Part shown: one piece after another, positions 1 to 11,050 of the stretch
Layout of the letters: the number at the start of each line of letters is the position of its first letter
Position numbering within the stretch: position 1 is the first letter of the stretch
Notes under the pieces: generated by a model
What the model was told of the DNA's origin: nothing
Databases searched by the model: none
Seen by the model: only the letters and a program-made list of their open reading frames with translations
Position numbers and translations under genes: made by a program
Assembly: GCA_021323705.1 (NCBI GenBank)
Contig: JAJPKL010000027.1
Coordinates: forward strand, 1 to 64,000
DNA from: Nitrososphaerota archaeon
GTDB taxonomy: Archaea; Thermoproteota; Nitrososphaeria; Nitrososphaerales; Nitrosopumilaceae
Direction: 5' to 3'
DNA: 64,000 bases

Positions 1-179
1 GATAGCGGTGTACTATAACTGTGTCAGAGGCAGCAAGCATCCAAGATGTGTAAGATACATGCTGGGAAACTAACATTATTTTTGTGTGAAATTATGCCCA
101 TCCCTCGTATAAACACAAATTTGGCTAACCTCCTATTGATTAAAGAATTTTTATTGTTTTGTTGAAAATTCAGGTAAGA

Positions 180-731
180 CTAGTTACAATTGATCTTGTC
201 AATGATACTTGTTGCATTCTTTAGTTCATGTATTCTTATTGCCCGAGGGTCAGGAAAATCAAGATTCCAGGGCTGACTGTAAAGTATTATTGACTTTTTT
301 CTTGCCAGGATGCTTTTTGCGTTTAAAGGAGAGTCGTCTATAAAGACATCATAGTCAAGTTTTGCCTTTTCTGTTCCCTCTGATACTCCTACATAATTTT
401 TAAAGACCACGCCATGCATTTTGAGCCAGTTCCTTACGTCGCCATGTGTAGAATCTTCTCGTGCAGTAACTATATCCACGGTGCCCATCTTTGATAGTTC
501 TTCAGATGCATAAGAGAGGTCAGTTTCAGTTGGAGGAATATCTTTCCAAGATTTCCAGCACATGGATAGTTCTTTGTAGAAATCAAACTTGTTTATGTTA
601 TATCTCTTCCAAAAATCCCATTCTGATATATCCGACTTTAATATGGGCGTTGTCCTAATTTTGTTATTGTATAACAACCAGGCATGGATAACATCGGCAA
701 GAACACCGTCAACATCTAGTGCAATTTTCAA
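180..731 (-). CDS. HAD-family 5'(3')-deoxyribonucleotidase-like protein
   Basis: N-terminal MKIALDVDGVLADV (DxDGVLAD) and C-terminal VFIDDSPLNAKS HAD motifs. Confidence 0.75.
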   Translation of the reverse strand: MKIALDVDGVLADVIHAWLLYNNKIRTTPILKSDISEWDFWKRYNINKFDFYKELSMCWKSWKDIPPTETDLSYASEELSKMGTVDIVTAREDSTHGDVRNWLKMHGVVFKNYVGVSEGTEKAKLDYDVFIDDSPLNAKSILARKKSIILYSQPWNLDFPDPRAIRIHELKNATSIIDKINCN

Positions 732-734
732 GAT

Positions 735-1844
735 TTATTCCTCTTTATTCAAACTATCCCGAAGTTCTTCAAGCAATTTGCGTTGATGTTTGTCTAATTT
801 TTTTGGAATGTCCACAACAAGTCTGATATATTCATCTCCCTTGCTGCGAGATCCTTGATGCGGCAAGCCTTTCCCTTTTAGTTTTATTATTGTATTTGGC
901 TGGCTGCCCGGTTCAACATCAATTTTCTCAGTTCCTTCCAGTGTTGGTACAATTATTTTCTTTCCTAATGTGGCATCAATCATTGATATGTTTTCATCGT
1001 AAAATATGTCTGCCCCATCTCGCTTGAATTTGGGGTGAGGTTTGACCTTGACTCTAACTATGAGATCACCGCTTATTCCATTTGATATCTGTTCCCCTTC
1101 TCCTTTTATTCGATATTCACCATTTTCAATACCTGGAGGAAGTTCAAATGAAAAACGTCTCGTTCCCTTCTGTTTTCCAGATCCTTTGCATTTGGAACAG
1201 GGCCTTTCAATTATCTTGCCTTGTCCTCTGCATGTATTGCACGGTTGAACTGTGACAAAGGTGGAAAAGCCGCTACTGCGAGATGTTCTTATTTGGCCGT
1301 GACCGTTGCAAACAGAGCATGTTCTCATTGATGTTCCCGGCGTAGCTCCAGTTCCTTTGCAGTCGCCACAGGGATTCTCGCTTGGTAGCTCAACCTCTTC
1401 TTGTTTTCCCTTCAGAACATCCTCAAGTGTTAGCTCTGCATTATATACCAGATCTGCTCCCCTTTCCCTCCCAAATCCAAAATCAAATCCACCAAACCTG
1501 AAACCTCCTCCACCCCTGCCACCAAAGAGATTTTCAAAAATTGAATCAAATCCAGACCCAAAAATGTCTTCAAAATTCACTCTTGAGCCCTGGAATATGT
1601 CTTCAGTGCTGTACTTGCCGTCTACGCCTGCGTGACCGTACGTATCGTAAATCTTGCGTTTTTCAACATCAGACAATACCGCATAAGCCTCAGATATTTC
1701 CTTAAAGTGCTCTGCCGCATCGGGAGATTTATTCCTGTCTGGATGAAATTTGAGAGCAAGTTTCCTGTACTGAGACTTTATTTCATCTTGAGATGCATTT
1801 TTCTCAAGGCCCAAGACCTCATAATAATCGCGTTTAGTACTCAT
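735..1844 (-). CDS. dnaJ: Chaperone protein DnaJ (type I)
   Basis: J domain with HPD, G/F region, four CxxCxGxG zinc-finger repeats. Confidence 0.97.
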   Translation of the reverse strand: MSTKRDYYEVLGLEKNASQDEIKSQYRKLALKFHPDRNKSPDAAEHFKEISEAYAVLSDVEKRKIYDTYGHAGVDGKYSTEDIFQGSRVNFEDIFGSGFDSIFENLFGGRGGGGFRFGGFDFGFGRERGADLVYNAELTLEDVLKGKQEEVELPSENPCGDCKGTGATPGTSMRTCSVCNGHGQIRTSRSSGFSTFVTVQPCNTCRGQGKIIERPCSKCKGSGKQKGTRRFSFELPPGIENGEYRIKGEGEQISNGISGDLIVRVKVKPHPKFKRDGADIFYDENISMIDATLGKKIIVPTLEGTEKIDVEPGSQPNTIIKLKGKGLPHQGSRSKGDEYIRLVVDIPKKLDKHQRKLLEELRDSLNKEE

Positions 1845-1878
1845 GATTGTACAATGTTACTTGTTCTCAAATATAACA

Positions 1879-3729
1879 TCAGATTGTAGCACCTCCAGTA
1901 GCCGGGCCTGAGGATCCTGCAGATTCTTGTGCGCCCGTTCCTGCAGCTCCTTGTGCGCCAGCCCCTGGAGGCGGGGTTACATTTTTGTAAAGTTCAGTAC
2001 TAACGTCATTTACTATTTTCTTTAGTGCATCAAGTTTTGGTTTAATCTCAGCAGGTCCCTTGTCAAGAACATCTTTTAGTTCCTTTATGGCATTACTTAC
2101 TTTTATTCCCTGATCTTGCGATATCTTGTCTTTTAGATCTTGATTTATCAGTTTTTCAGTGGTATAGAGGTACTGCTCTGCCTCATTTTTTACCTCTACC
2201 TCTTCTTTCTTCTTCTTGTCTTGTTCGGCAAAGGTTTCAGCATCCTTTTTCATTTTTTCAATGTCGTCTTTTGAGAGTTTTGTGCTTGCAGTAATTGTAA
2301 TCTTGGCTTCTTTTTGAGTTGCAAGATCTTTTGCTGTGACATTGAGAATCCCGTTTGCGTCGATATCAAATTTGACTTCAATCTGCGGTATTCCCCTTGG
2401 CGCAGGGGGAATGCCAGAAAGGTTGAAACTTCCAAGCGAGACATTATCAGATGCCATAGGCCTTTCACCTTGTACTATATGGATAGTTACAGCAGTTTGG
2501 TTGTCTGCTGCAGTGGTGAAGGTTTTGCTTTTGGATGTTGGTATGGTAGTATTTCTGTCGATAATGGGCTCACGTAATCCTCCAAGGACCTCTACTCCCA
2601 GAGTCAACGGAGTAACATCTAAGAGGACAATATCGCTTGTTACCTCGCCTGCTATGATTCCTGCTTGTATGGCAGCACCTAATGCAACTGCTTCCATCGG
2701 ATCCACACCGGCCTCTGGCTCTTTACCCATCACATTTGCAACAAATTTTCGGATTTGAGGAATTCTCGTAGGTCCTCCTACCAGTATAATCTTACTTACA
2801 TCTCCTGGAGATAATTTTGCATCTTCCAGCGCCTTTGTCATAGAAGGCCTGCATCTTTCAACAATTGGGTTTATGAGCTCTTCAAACTTTGCTCTTGTTA
2901 TTTTTAGTTCCAGATTTTTTGGGCCAGACGAGGGGTCATAGGATATGAAAGGGAGATTAACGTCTGTCTCAAATACGGAGGAAAGTTCTATCTTTGCTTT
3001 TTCAGCTGCTTCTCGTACTCTGACCATGGCTGCGTTATCCTTGCTGAGATCTATTCCAGATGATTTTCTAAAATTATCAACAATATAATCAATGAGAACT
3101 TTGTCCATGTCGGTTCCGCCCAGCTGTGTATCTCCTGAAGTGCTCATTACCTCAAAGACACCACCGCCCATTTCCATAATTGTTACATCAAGAGTACCTC
3201 CTCCCAAATCAAAGACCATTATTTTCATGTCTTGTTTTGATTTATCAAGCCCAAAGGCAAGTGCTGCAGCTGTAGGTTCGTTGATTATTCTAACAACCTC
3301 TAGCCCTGCTATTTGTCCTGCATCTTTGGTGGCCTGTCTCTGATTATCATTAAAGTAAGCTGGAACAGTTATCACAGCCTTGTCAATCTTTTCTCCAATG
3401 AATGCTTCTGCATCTTTCTTTATTTTTTGTAGGATGAAGGCAGAGATTTGTTGCGGTCGGTATTCTTTGTCATGTATCTTAAATGCATGATCTGTTCCCA
3501 TCTTCCTTTTTGCTGCTACCACAGTTCCTTCTGGATTTGTTACCGCCTGCCTCCTTGCCGGTTCACCCACTATGAGTTGGCCGTCTTTGGTAAATGCTAC
3601 CACGGATGGAAAGGCCTTACCTCCGATAGTTGTTCCCTCAGCAGCTGGAATCAGGGTGGGTTTTCCGCCCATCATAACTGCAGCAGCAGAGTTACTAGTT
3701 CCCAAATCGATGCCGATAATTTTAGCCAT
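1879..3729 (-). CDS. dnaK: Chaperone protein DnaK (Hsp70)
   Basis: [47 protein letters not shown]; adjacent to dnaJ and grpE. Confidence 0.98.
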   Translation of the reverse strand: MAKIIGIDLGTSNSAAAVMMGGKPTLIPAAEGTTIGGKAFPSVVAFTKDGQLIVGEPARRQAVTNPEGTVVAAKRKMGTDHAFKIHDKEYRPQQISAFILQKIKKDAEAFIGEKIDKAVITVPAYFNDNQRQATKDAGQIAGLEVVRIINEPTAAALAFGLDKSKQDMKIMVFDLGGGTLDVTIMEMGGGVFEVMSTSGDTQLGGTDMDKVLIDYIVDNFRKSSGIDLSKDNAAMVRVREAAEKAKIELSSVFETDVNLPFISYDPSSGPKNLELKITRAKFEELINPIVERCRPSMTKALEDAKLSPGDVSKIILVGGPTRIPQIRKFVANVMGKEPEAGVDPMEAVALGAAIQAGIIAGEVTSDIVLLDVTPLTLGVEVLGGLREPIIDRNTTIPTSKSKTFTTAADNQTAVTIHIVQGERPMASDNVSLGSFNLSGIPPAPRGIPQIEVKFDIDANGILNVTAKDLATQKEAKITITASTKLSKDDIEKMKKDAETFAEQDKKKKEEVEVKNEAEQYLYTTEKLINQDLKDKISQDQGIKVSNAIKELKDVLDKGPAEIKPKLDALKKIVNDVSTELYKNVTPPPGAGAQGAAGTGAQESAGSSGPATGGATI

Positions 3730-3730
3730 G

Positions 3731-4309
3731 TTAATTCATCTCTTTGATACGTTTTTTAGATATTTCTACTAGACTAGGTCTAATAATCCTGTCTTTCAAA
3801 ATATATCCCTTGCGCAGTTCTGCCGTAATCGTATTATCATCAAGCGCGGGATCATTTTTTATCGAAATTGCTTCATGCAGTCTAGGATCAAAAACTTCGC
3901 CTAATGCTTCAATGGGTTTTACTCCATATTCAGACAAGAAGGAATTCATGTTCTTTAAAATGGCATCAAGTCCGTCAGTATTTACATTTTGTTTGGATAA
4001 CACGTCCTTGGCCCGAACAAAATCGTCATAAATTGACAAGAATTTCAAAATCATATTATCAGCAATGGAATCTACTTTGGTCTGGACATCCAATTCTGTC
4101 CTTTTCTTCAGATTTTCAAAATCGGCAAGCAGGTATTGAATTTTTTTTTCTTGTGCTGCTGTCTTTTCTTTTTCTTTTTCTAATTTTATTTTTAATTCTT
4201 TGATATTTTCTGTTTCCTGCTGTTCTGTAATTTCTTCGTTCAATTCTGTTTCCTGTACGGTTTTCTCATTATCCTCAACTTCATTTTCATTGCCTGACAT
4301 GTCCATCAT
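3731..4309 (-). CDS. grpE: Nucleotide exchange factor GrpE
   Basis: Acidic coiled-coil N-terminus then [10 protein letters not shown] and RLHEAI; operon with dnaK/dnaJ. Confidence 0.93.
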   Translation of the reverse strand: MMDMSGNENEVEDNEKTVQETELNEEITEQQETENIKELKIKLEKEKEKTAAQEKKIQYLLADFENLKKRTELDVQTKVDSIADNMILKFLSIYDDFVRAKDVLSKQNVNTDGLDAILKNMNSFLSEYGVKPIEALGEVFDPRLHEAISIKNDPALDDNTITAELRKGYILKDRIIRPSLVEISKKRIKEMN

Positions 4310-4331
4310 ATCCTTTCACTTTATACCCTTA

Positions 4332-5465
4332 TTACAATATCTCACATAGAGGGTTAGTTTTTATTATTATTACATCTGAGTCTTTGCCGTTTTTTGCAAC
4401 CTTGTCATAATCAGTTTTTGAACATGCCACTATGATAGTGGTTTTATCACTATGGAAAAGATCAATACCCGGACCCTGTTGCACTTCTACGTCTCCTATA
4501 TAATCACGCAGTTTAGTAACAAGAGAATTTAGCATGTCAACTTTGTCTCCCCTCATCTCGTAAGAATCTTGCGTCCAAACCAAAACTACCTTAGTTCTGC
4601 TGGCCTTGAGCTCATTCTTTTTTAAAGTAGACCTTATCTCATCTATGAGTCTCTTGACATATCCTTCAATTCCCTTTATACTTCCGTTAACTAGATACAT
4701 CATTGTACCGGCTCCCTCAACTGAGGTACCAAGAGACCTTAGATCATACAATCCGTTTGTCATGTCATCTAAAAATAGATCCTTGTAATCAGTGAACACA
4801 AGATCGTTTCTTGTAGCTGGATCTTGTGCAAACTTGCAAACCTCAAGAATGCTTGACAAGCTAGAAAATTGTGTCAAGACTTTGATTGCGTGAATAATCT
4901 CGGCAGAAGACATGGAAACAAACTTTTTTGTCTTTTTTTCTGTTTCCAACAGTTTGCCAAGTTTATCATCGGATTTACCATTAAAGGAACCGACAATTTC
5001 CGGAGCGTATCCCTTTGAGAGCGGATAATAAAAATATGATATTCCTTTTCCCATCTCAAGCCCTGTGATGTGTTCGAGAAGCGATATGGTTTCATTGTTG
5101 CCGCCTATACCGGTAGGAAGATTGTATATGACGGAACCTCCTTTTTTTAGTGGAGAGGTGGCATCTTTGAATTTTGAGTGGATTTCCATCTTTGCTTCCT
5201 GACCAGTTTTTCTGATTCGTGGTGCAAAGAAAAGATACTCAGCATGAGATATTGCCACATCAATTGGTTCCACGCCAAGCAACGGCTCGTCCTCCTTTAA
5301 CGATGTAACATTTGGATATGTCTTAGCTATCTCTGATTTGAGAGAAATTGCCATGTGTGCTGATTCATCCACAATGAAGACGTCTGCACCCTTTATTGCC
5401 ATTTGGCACGCAATTGAGTATCCTTCAGTGCTGAGTCCGTAAACAACAACTTTTGTGGCTACCAA
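4332..5465 (-). CDS. Conserved protein with N-terminal Rossmann-like dehydrogenase fold, function unknown
   Basis: VVVYGLSTEGYSIACQMAIKGADVFIVDE resembles a dinucleotide-binding start; no clear family motif beyond that. Confidence 0.5.
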   Translation of the reverse strand: MVATKVVVYGLSTEGYSIACQMAIKGADVFIVDESAHMAISLKSEIAKTYPNVTSLKEDEPLLGVEPIDVAISHAEYLFFAPRIRKTGQEAKMEIHSKFKDATSPLKKGGSVIYNLPTGIGGNNETISLLEHITGLEMGKGISYFYYPLSKGYAPEIVGSFNGKSDDKLGKLLETEKKTKKFVSMSSAEIIHAIKVLTQFSSLSSILEVCKFAQDPATRNDLVFTDYKDLFLDDMTNGLYDLRSLGTSVEGAGTMMYLVNGSIKGIEGYVKRLIDEIRSTLKKNELKASRTKVVLVWTQDSYEMRGDKVDMLNSLVTKLRDYIGDVEVQQGPGIDLFHSDKTTIIVACSKTDYDKVAKNGKDSDVIIIKTNPLCEIL

Positions 5466-5598
5466 ATCATGCGAACTATGAGTGCAGGCTAAGAAAAACT
5501 TTGCCCAGCACTGATACAGGGGTCAAAAGATAAGATTTTCTTGCAGTAAGATAGTCATAAGAAAAACTTTTTCCACCCTCAAATTCTATTCAGAATGT

Positions 5599-6624
5599 TT
5601 GAAAATTTGGTTTGACATACTTACACCGAAACAGTTGCTATTTTTTGGTCCAATGATACAAAAACTTGGTAAAAATCACAAAATATTATGTACTTCAAGG
5701 AATTACGGCCAAGTTGTAGACCTTGCCAAGCTAAAACATGTCAATCTTCTACTAGTAGGACGACATGGAGGCTCTGGAAGGGAAGAGAAGCTCCGAGCAA
5801 GCACGCAAAGAATTGATCGCTTGACTGATATCATATCAAAATTCTCTCCTGACCTAGTCATCAGCTTCTGCTCTCCTGAAGCCTCTCGGGTTGCATTTGG
5901 TCTCGGCATCAACCATGTGGTTTTTTCAGATTCTCCTCATGCAGAAGCTGTAATGAGACTCGCCCTACCATTTGCACAAAAACTCTTGATCCCATGGATA
6001 ATACCAAAAGAGGATTTTGTGAAATACGGGATTTCAAAAAATAACATAATTCAGTACAAGGCAATTGATGCTGCGATCATAGTAAAAGGCAGGTCAGAGG
6101 GAAAATCTCTCAAGGTTGATAAACAAAAAAAGACCATCGTCATACGACCTGAAGAGTCAGCCGCAGCCTATGCCCTTGGAAAAGCCAGCATCAGCAACGA
6201 CATAATTTCAGAGTTTAGTAAGGAAAAAGAAAAATACAATGTTCTAGTACTAGGAAGATACAAACCTCAGATAAATAGGATAAAAAAGGAATTTGGAAAT
6301 GAGGTGAGGATCATAAGCAAGGTTGTAGACGGCAAGGCTCTACTTTCTGTTACTGACCTTTTCATAGGTTCAGGCGGTACTATGACTGCAGAAGCTGCCT
6401 TGATGGGCATCCCAACCATTTCTTATGATGCAGTGCCCAACCATGTTGAAAAATATCTAGTAAAGATTGGTCTTGTAAAGCGGGAAAGAAATCCGAAAAA
6501 TATACTTCAAGTAGCCAAGAAAATGCTCAGCGACGGACCGGCAAACAGAGCAAAAGCGAAAAAAGTTTTGGATTCGATGGAAGATCCTTTCACAAAACTA
6601 ATGTTGGCAATTAGGACCCTGTAA
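5599..6624 (+). CDS. DUF354 family predicted glycosyltransferase
   Basis: MKIWFDILTPKQLLFFGPM start and C-terminal IGSGGTMTAEAALMGIPTISYD (GT-B/MurG-like). Confidence 0.8.
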   Translation: MKIWFDILTPKQLLFFGPMIQKLGKNHKILCTSRNYGQVVDLAKLKHVNLLLVGRHGGSGREEKLRASTQRIDRLTDIISKFSPDLVISFCSPEASRVAFGLGINHVVFSDSPHAEAVMRLALPFAQKLLIPWIIPKEDFVKYGISKNNIIQYKAIDAAIIVKGRSEGKSLKVDKQKKTIVIRPEESAAAYALGKASISNDIISEFSKEKEKYNVLVLGRYKPQINRIKKEFGNEVRIISKVVDGKALLSVTDLFIGSGGTMTAEAALMGIPTISYDAVPNHVEKYLVKIGLVKRERNPKNILQVAKKMLSDGPANRAKAKKVLDSMEDPFTKLMLAIRTL

Positions 6625-6631
6625 GATATTT

Positions 6632-7948
6632 TTATGCATTCACTAGTGTCTTGTACAGCGCAATTGCAGAATCTTCATCTTTTTCTCCCACAATAACTGC
6701 CGAGCCTCTCTTTAGGAAGCTGACAAAGATGTCATTTGTAGACATGGAAAGACCAAGTTCACCTTGGTTTTGAACCTTGAATCCCTTTGTAGATGCCGCA
6801 TTTGTAATTTTTGGCACATCAATTTCAAACATTTTTGTAGGAGTAATCGAAAAAGTTCGTTTTCCTCTGTTGCGACCACAGAGCTCTTCAATTATCAATT
6901 CTTGTTTTGGCAATTCCTCTTTCTTGCCTTTTCCACAGATAGAGCACTCATCAACTTTCTTGAACTCAGCGGTACTAAAATCCAAGTTGTCTAAATCAAT
7001 GTAAAGCAATTTGTTTGTCAAAGTTGGTTGTCGCCCAATCAATATTTTAACAGCTTCTGCAACTTCGATTCCACCCACAATTGAAAGAATTGACGGATGG
7101 ACGCCTTCTGTACTACATGTTGGCATTGAGTTTTCATCAAGAGAGGGAAAGACACAGTGATAACAAGCAGTAGTGTTTGGCAAAATAGTAAATACTTGTC
7201 CTGAGACTCCAACTGCCGCTCCCGTAATAAATGGAATATTTTTTCTCACGCAAGCCTTGTTGAGTGAATATCTTGCGTTTACACTATCAAGAGCGTCTAT
7301 TACTACATCACATCCTTCCACTATATCCAAAGCTGTGTAATCGTTTACTGATACAGGAAGAGCTTCAATTACCACATCAGAATTCATTTTTTTTAACTTC
7401 TTTGCAGCCGCCTCCACTTTTACCTGTCCAATATCTGATTCATCAAACATGGTCTGCCTATGCAGGTTAGACAATTCTACAACATCTCTGTCTACTATTC
7501 TTATTTTGCCAATACCCATAGCAACCAGTCTACTTACTATAGGGTTGCCAAGCCCCCCTACTCCTACAACACATGCTTTCTTGCTTCTAAGCTTCAGTTG
7601 TCCTTCATATCCTATTTCCTCCAACATGACTTGTCTGGAATATCGTTCAAGTTCTTTACTAGAAAGTTCAGAACCTCCTGCTACTGCAGGAAGTATGTAA
7701 ATTTCGTCACCGTCCTTTAGAGCAGTTTCCATCCCTCCTGAGAAGCGCATGTTTTTGCCGTTCACGTATATGTTGATAAGAGAACGTGGAGTGCCATCAG
7801 GATTTAGAACTCGACGTTTGAATTCATCACCTAGTTGTTCTGAGATCTTGGCAAATGCTTCGCTTAGAGTAATGGCTGAGATATCGACCTTTTTCTCTCC
7901 CCCACCCTTGTTTAATACCGAAGGTATTGTGAATTTGATGCTGGCCAT
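6632..7948 (-). CDS. MoaD/ThiS-like beta-grasp domain fused to ThiF/MoeB/UbaA-like E1 activating enzyme
   Basis: N-terminal MASIKFTIPSVL...ILPAVAGG (MoaD-like) continuing in frame into ELERYSRQVMLEEIGYEGQ...VGVGGLGNP (E1 adenylation) with CxxC pairs. Start trimmed from the ORF track to MASIKF, just upstream of which thrC ends. Confidence 0.9.
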   Translation of the reverse strand: MASIKFTIPSVLNKGGGEKKVDISAITLSEAFAKISEQLGDEFKRRVLNPDGTPRSLINIYVNGKNMRFSGGMETALKDGDEIYILPAVAGGSELSSKELERYSRQVMLEEIGYEGQLKLRSKKACVVGVGGLGNPIVSRLVAMGIGKIRIVDRDVVELSNLHRQTMFDESDIGQVKVEAAAKKLKKMNSDVVIEALPVSVNDYTALDIVEGCDVVIDALDSVNARYSLNKACVRKNIPFITGAAVGVSGQVFTILPNTTACYHCVFPSLDENSMPTCSTEGVHPSILSIVGGIEVAEAVKILIGRQPTLTNKLLYIDLDNLDFSTAEFKKVDECSICGKGKKEELPKQELIIEELCGRNRGKRTFSITPTKMFEIDVPKITNAASTKGFKVQNQGELGLSMSTNDIFVSFLKRGSAVIVGEKDEDSAIALYKTLVNA

Positions 7949-7950
7949 AT

Positions 7951-9168
7951 CTATCTCACCAGCGCTGCAATCTTGGCTACGTCTGCCTGCATGGTCTGTG
8001 GCTTGGGCAGTACTTCCATCATTACTTCGGTGGTCTTCAGGCCATTTCCTGTCACATAGCATATAACAGAATCATTTTTGTCAACCTTTCCTGCTTCCAC
8101 CATCTTTTTGAGCACTGCAACAGACACACCTCCGGCAGGTTCTGTAAAGATGCCCTCAGTTCTTGCAAGCAGTAGTATGGCATCCAGAATCTCACGGTTT
8201 GACGATTCTTCAGCATAGCCGTTGTATTGTTTTAATCGTTTTAGGACGTATTGTCCATCACCTGGGTCTCCAATAGCAAGGCTCTTTGCAATTGTATCTG
8301 GGTTTTCTACTGGTGTGACCTCCGTCTTGTTTTTCTTAAATGCCTCTACTACTGGTGCACATCCATGAGGCTGTGCTGCAATCATGTGCATGTTGGAAAC
8401 GTTATTCACTAGAGATAATCTTTCAAGTTCCTCAAATCCCTTGCAGATTGCATTTAGCATTGCACCGCTCCCTACTGGTACAATTAACTGATCAGGCACT
8501 TTCCAGTCAAGCTGCTCTGCAACCTCAAAGGCAAGTGTTTTTGATCCCTCAACATAGTAAGAACGCATGTTTATGTTAACTATCCCTATTCCTTTACTAT
8601 CTCCTATTTGAGCTGCAATTCTATTCGCATCGTCATATGTTCCATCAACTGCTATGAAATTGGCGCCGTAGGAAAGAGCTTGTGTAATTTTTGCGTGTTC
8701 AATGTCGCTTGGTGCAAAGATATAGCACGGAAATCCCCCTTTTGCAGCATGAGCCGCAGTAGCTGACGCAAGATTTCCAGTGGACGCGCAGCCAACAGCA
8801 GAAAGACCAAACTCTTTTGCTTTTGAGATTGCAACTCCAGCAGGTCTATCTTTGAATGAAAAAGTAGGGTTTACAGAATCATTTTTTATATACAAATTAT
8901 TCAGGCCGAGTTTTTCTCCAAGTTTGTCTGCTTTAATGAGTGGAGTAAGTCCAGCACCAATGCTTACTATATTTGATTTTGATTCAATTGGCAACAGTTC
9001 GTGATATCGCCAGTAAGTGTGTTCACGATTTGCAAAGGTATTCTTGTTTACTTGAGGAAAGTCATACTGTACATCAAGAGGGCCAAAACATTCTTCACAG
9101 ATGTACCTAAATGTAGGAGTATACTCTTTCTTACATTCCCTACACTGCAGTGATTTTATCTTAGCCAA
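7951..9168 (-). CDS. thrC: Threonine synthase
   Basis: N-terminal zinc-ribbon CRECKKEY...CEECFGPL, PLP motif FSFKDRPAGVA. Confidence 0.93.
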   Translation of the reverse strand: MAKIKSLQCRECKKEYTPTFRYICEECFGPLDVQYDFPQVNKNTFANREHTYWRYHELLPIESKSNIVSIGAGLTPLIKADKLGEKLGLNNLYIKNDSVNPTFSFKDRPAGVAISKAKEFGLSAVGCASTGNLASATAAHAAKGGFPCYIFAPSDIEHAKITQALSYGANFIAVDGTYDDANRIAAQIGDSKGIGIVNINMRSYYVEGSKTLAFEVAEQLDWKVPDQLIVPVGSGAMLNAICKGFEELERLSLVNNVSNMHMIAAQPHGCAPVVEAFKKNKTEVTPVENPDTIAKSLAIGDPGDGQYVLKRLKQYNGYAEESSNREILDAILLLARTEGIFTEPAGGVSVAVLKKMVEAGKVDKNDSVICYVTGNGLKTTEVMMEVLPKPQTMQADVAKIAALVR

Positions 9169-9401
9169 GATAATTCTGACTTTGTAAAATAATAGATAAA
9201 AAATCCTAATATTAATTTAAGTGATACTTAATTTTAATGGCTGCTGAATTCAGTGAAAATTAATATAAATTCACGGATTAACACAAAAAGTTCACTACAA
9301 AATTGGTTTGCAGTGTTGAAAATTATGGTGATCTGAATATTTTATGAATTTTTTACAATTAGAAGAGATATTAATGATGCAAGAGGATCGTTAAACGAAA
9401 A

Positions 9402-9896
9402 TTGAAAAAGCCCGCGGGTAGAAAAAAGAAAAACGCAATCAGTGCAATAATCGCCGTGGTTGTAATAGTAGCTGTTTCTGCTACTGCTATCTATTATTAC
9501 AATCAGTATGGAACTACAGGAGGCGGCACTGCACGGTGGGTCACCTCTGGACCATTTGCCATTACTAATTCAACATACAGGCTTGGTGACAATATCTTCA
9601 TGGTAGTCACGGGTTTAAAACCGACCGATGTAGGTACAATGTTGATATATGATCCCAAAGGCGGAGTCTTCTCACATGTACCGTTTAACGGAACGATGAA
9701 GTCAGATTTTAATTACTTTTTCAAACCAGTCACTTTAAGATCAGAAAAACTTTGTACAGCGCAGGATCTGGTAGGAAATTGGACAATAGTTTTCCAAGGA
9801 ACGTCCTACAAACCCTTACATTTTCAAGTCGTAAATGAATGGGTAGCAGGTGCGCAAGCAGGCGAAGATCTGAAACCAGTCCCACCCCCCTGTTAG
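9402..9896 (+). CDS. Hypothetical membrane-anchored extracytoplasmic protein
   Basis: KKK-rich N-terminus plus one TM segment (AIIAVVVIVAVSATAIYYY); probable TTG start. Confidence 0.6.
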   Translation: MKKPAGRKKKNAISAIIAVVVIVAVSATAIYYYNQYGTTGGGTARWVTSGPFAITNSTYRLGDNIFMVVTGLKPTDVGTMLIYDPKGGVFSHVPFNGTMKSDFNYFFKPVTLRSEKLCTAQDLVGNWTIVFQGTSYKPLHFQVVNEWVAGAQAGEDLKPVPPPC

Positions 9897-9897
9897 A

Positions 9898-10227
9898 TTA
9901 TTTGTCAAGTTGATTATGGAAACAGACCCGGTCTCCCGTATGACAGGCAGGACCTGACGGTTCAACTAGATATATTATTGCGTCAGAATCACAGTCAACT
10001 AAGATTTCTTTTACTTTTTGTACGTTGCCTGACTCTTCGCCTTTCATCCACAGCTTGTTTCTAGATCTGCTCCAAAACCAAGAGTTGCCTGTCTTTTGAG
10101 TTAGCTCAAGCGACTCTTTGTTTGCATAGGCCAGGGTTAGCACCTCCTTTGTATTGGCATCTTGAACTATGACTGGAACAAGACCCTCTCCCTTTGCAAA
10201 GTCAATGTCTGAAACTTTCATCCTCAT
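9898..10227 (-). CDS. hisI: Phosphoribosyl-AMP cyclohydrolase
   Basis: [47 protein letters not shown]; no HisE domain. Confidence 0.96.
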   Translation of the reverse strand: MRMKVSDIDFAKGEGLVPVIVQDANTKEVLTLAYANKESLELTQKTGNSWFWSRSRNKLWMKGEESGNVQKVKEILVDCDSDAIIYLVEPSGPACHTGDRVCFHNQLDK

Positions 10228-10246
10228 CTCATTTCATCCTCGTTTC

Positions 10247-11050
10247 CTATATTCTTACAGGAACGCCGTTTTCTTTAAGGTATTCTTTTACCCTGTCTAC
10301 AGAATGTGTCTTGTAGTGAAATATCGAGGCTGCAAGTGCAGCATCTACATTGGTTTGTAGAAATACGTCAAGCATGTGCTTTGGTTTTCCTGCCCCCCCT
10401 GATGCAATAACAGGAATGTTTACCGAATTGACTATCTCCTTTGTGAGCTGGATGTCGTATCCTTCCTTTGTACCATCCATGTCTATGCTTGTCAGCAGAA
10501 TCTCGCCTGCGCCGCGTCTTTCTACCTCTTTTGCCCACTCTATAGCATCAAGGCCTGTAGGTGTTTTTCCACCATAAATGTAGACCTCAAACCAGAATTT
10601 TTTAGAATCCAAAGTAAAGATGTGTTTTCCTTCCTTGATGTCGTAGTTGCGTCTTACATCCATTGCAACTACAATGCACTGCTTACCAAAAATTTCCATT
10701 AGCTTGGTGATTACATCAGGGTTCTTTACGGCACCTGTGTTGATGGCCACTTTATCAGCACCACTAAGCAGGATATCCCTTGCATCTTGCAGTGTCTTTA
10801 CCCCACCTCCAACTGTAAATGGTATATCTATTACCTGTGCTACCTTTTTGACAAGACTCTTGATGGTCTCTCGCTGTTGCTCTGATGCGGTAATGTCAAG
10901 AAAGATTAGTTCGTCTGCTCCTTCATTGCTATACTTTTCTGCCAGCAACACTGGATCACCTGCATCCTTTATTGACTTGAAATGCATTCCTTTCACAACC
11001 CTGCCGTTATCTACGTCAAGACACGGTATGACGCGCTTGGTCAGGGTCAT
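10247..11050 (-). CDS. hisF: Imidazole glycerol phosphate synthase cyclase subunit
   Basis: [25 protein letters not shown]; his operon. Confidence 0.97.
   Translation of the reverse strand: MTLTKRVIPCLDVDNGRVVKGMHFKSIKDAGDPVLLAEKYSNEGADELIFLDITASEQQRETIKSLVKKVAQVIDIPFTVGGGVKTLQDARDILLSGADKVAINTGAVKNPDVITKLMEIFGKQCIVVAMDVRRNYDIKEGKHIFTLDSKKFWFEVYIYGGKTPTGLDAIEWAKEVERRGAGEILLTSIDMDGTKEGYDIQLTKEIVNSVNIPVIASGGAGKPKHMLDVFLQTNVDAALAASIFHYKTHSVDRVKEYLKENGVPVRI

Noticed and set aside
2336-2758. 140-aa plus-strand ORF opposite dnaK
   Set aside because: Antisense to a strongly conserved gene; low-complexity translated shadow of DnaK codons.
7949-8062. N-terminal 38-aa extension of the MoaD-E1 ORF (MLCDRKWPEDHRSND...)
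   Set aside because: It overlaps the thrC 3' end in another frame and has no beta-grasp similarity; MASIKF at 7948 is a natural start right after thrC.
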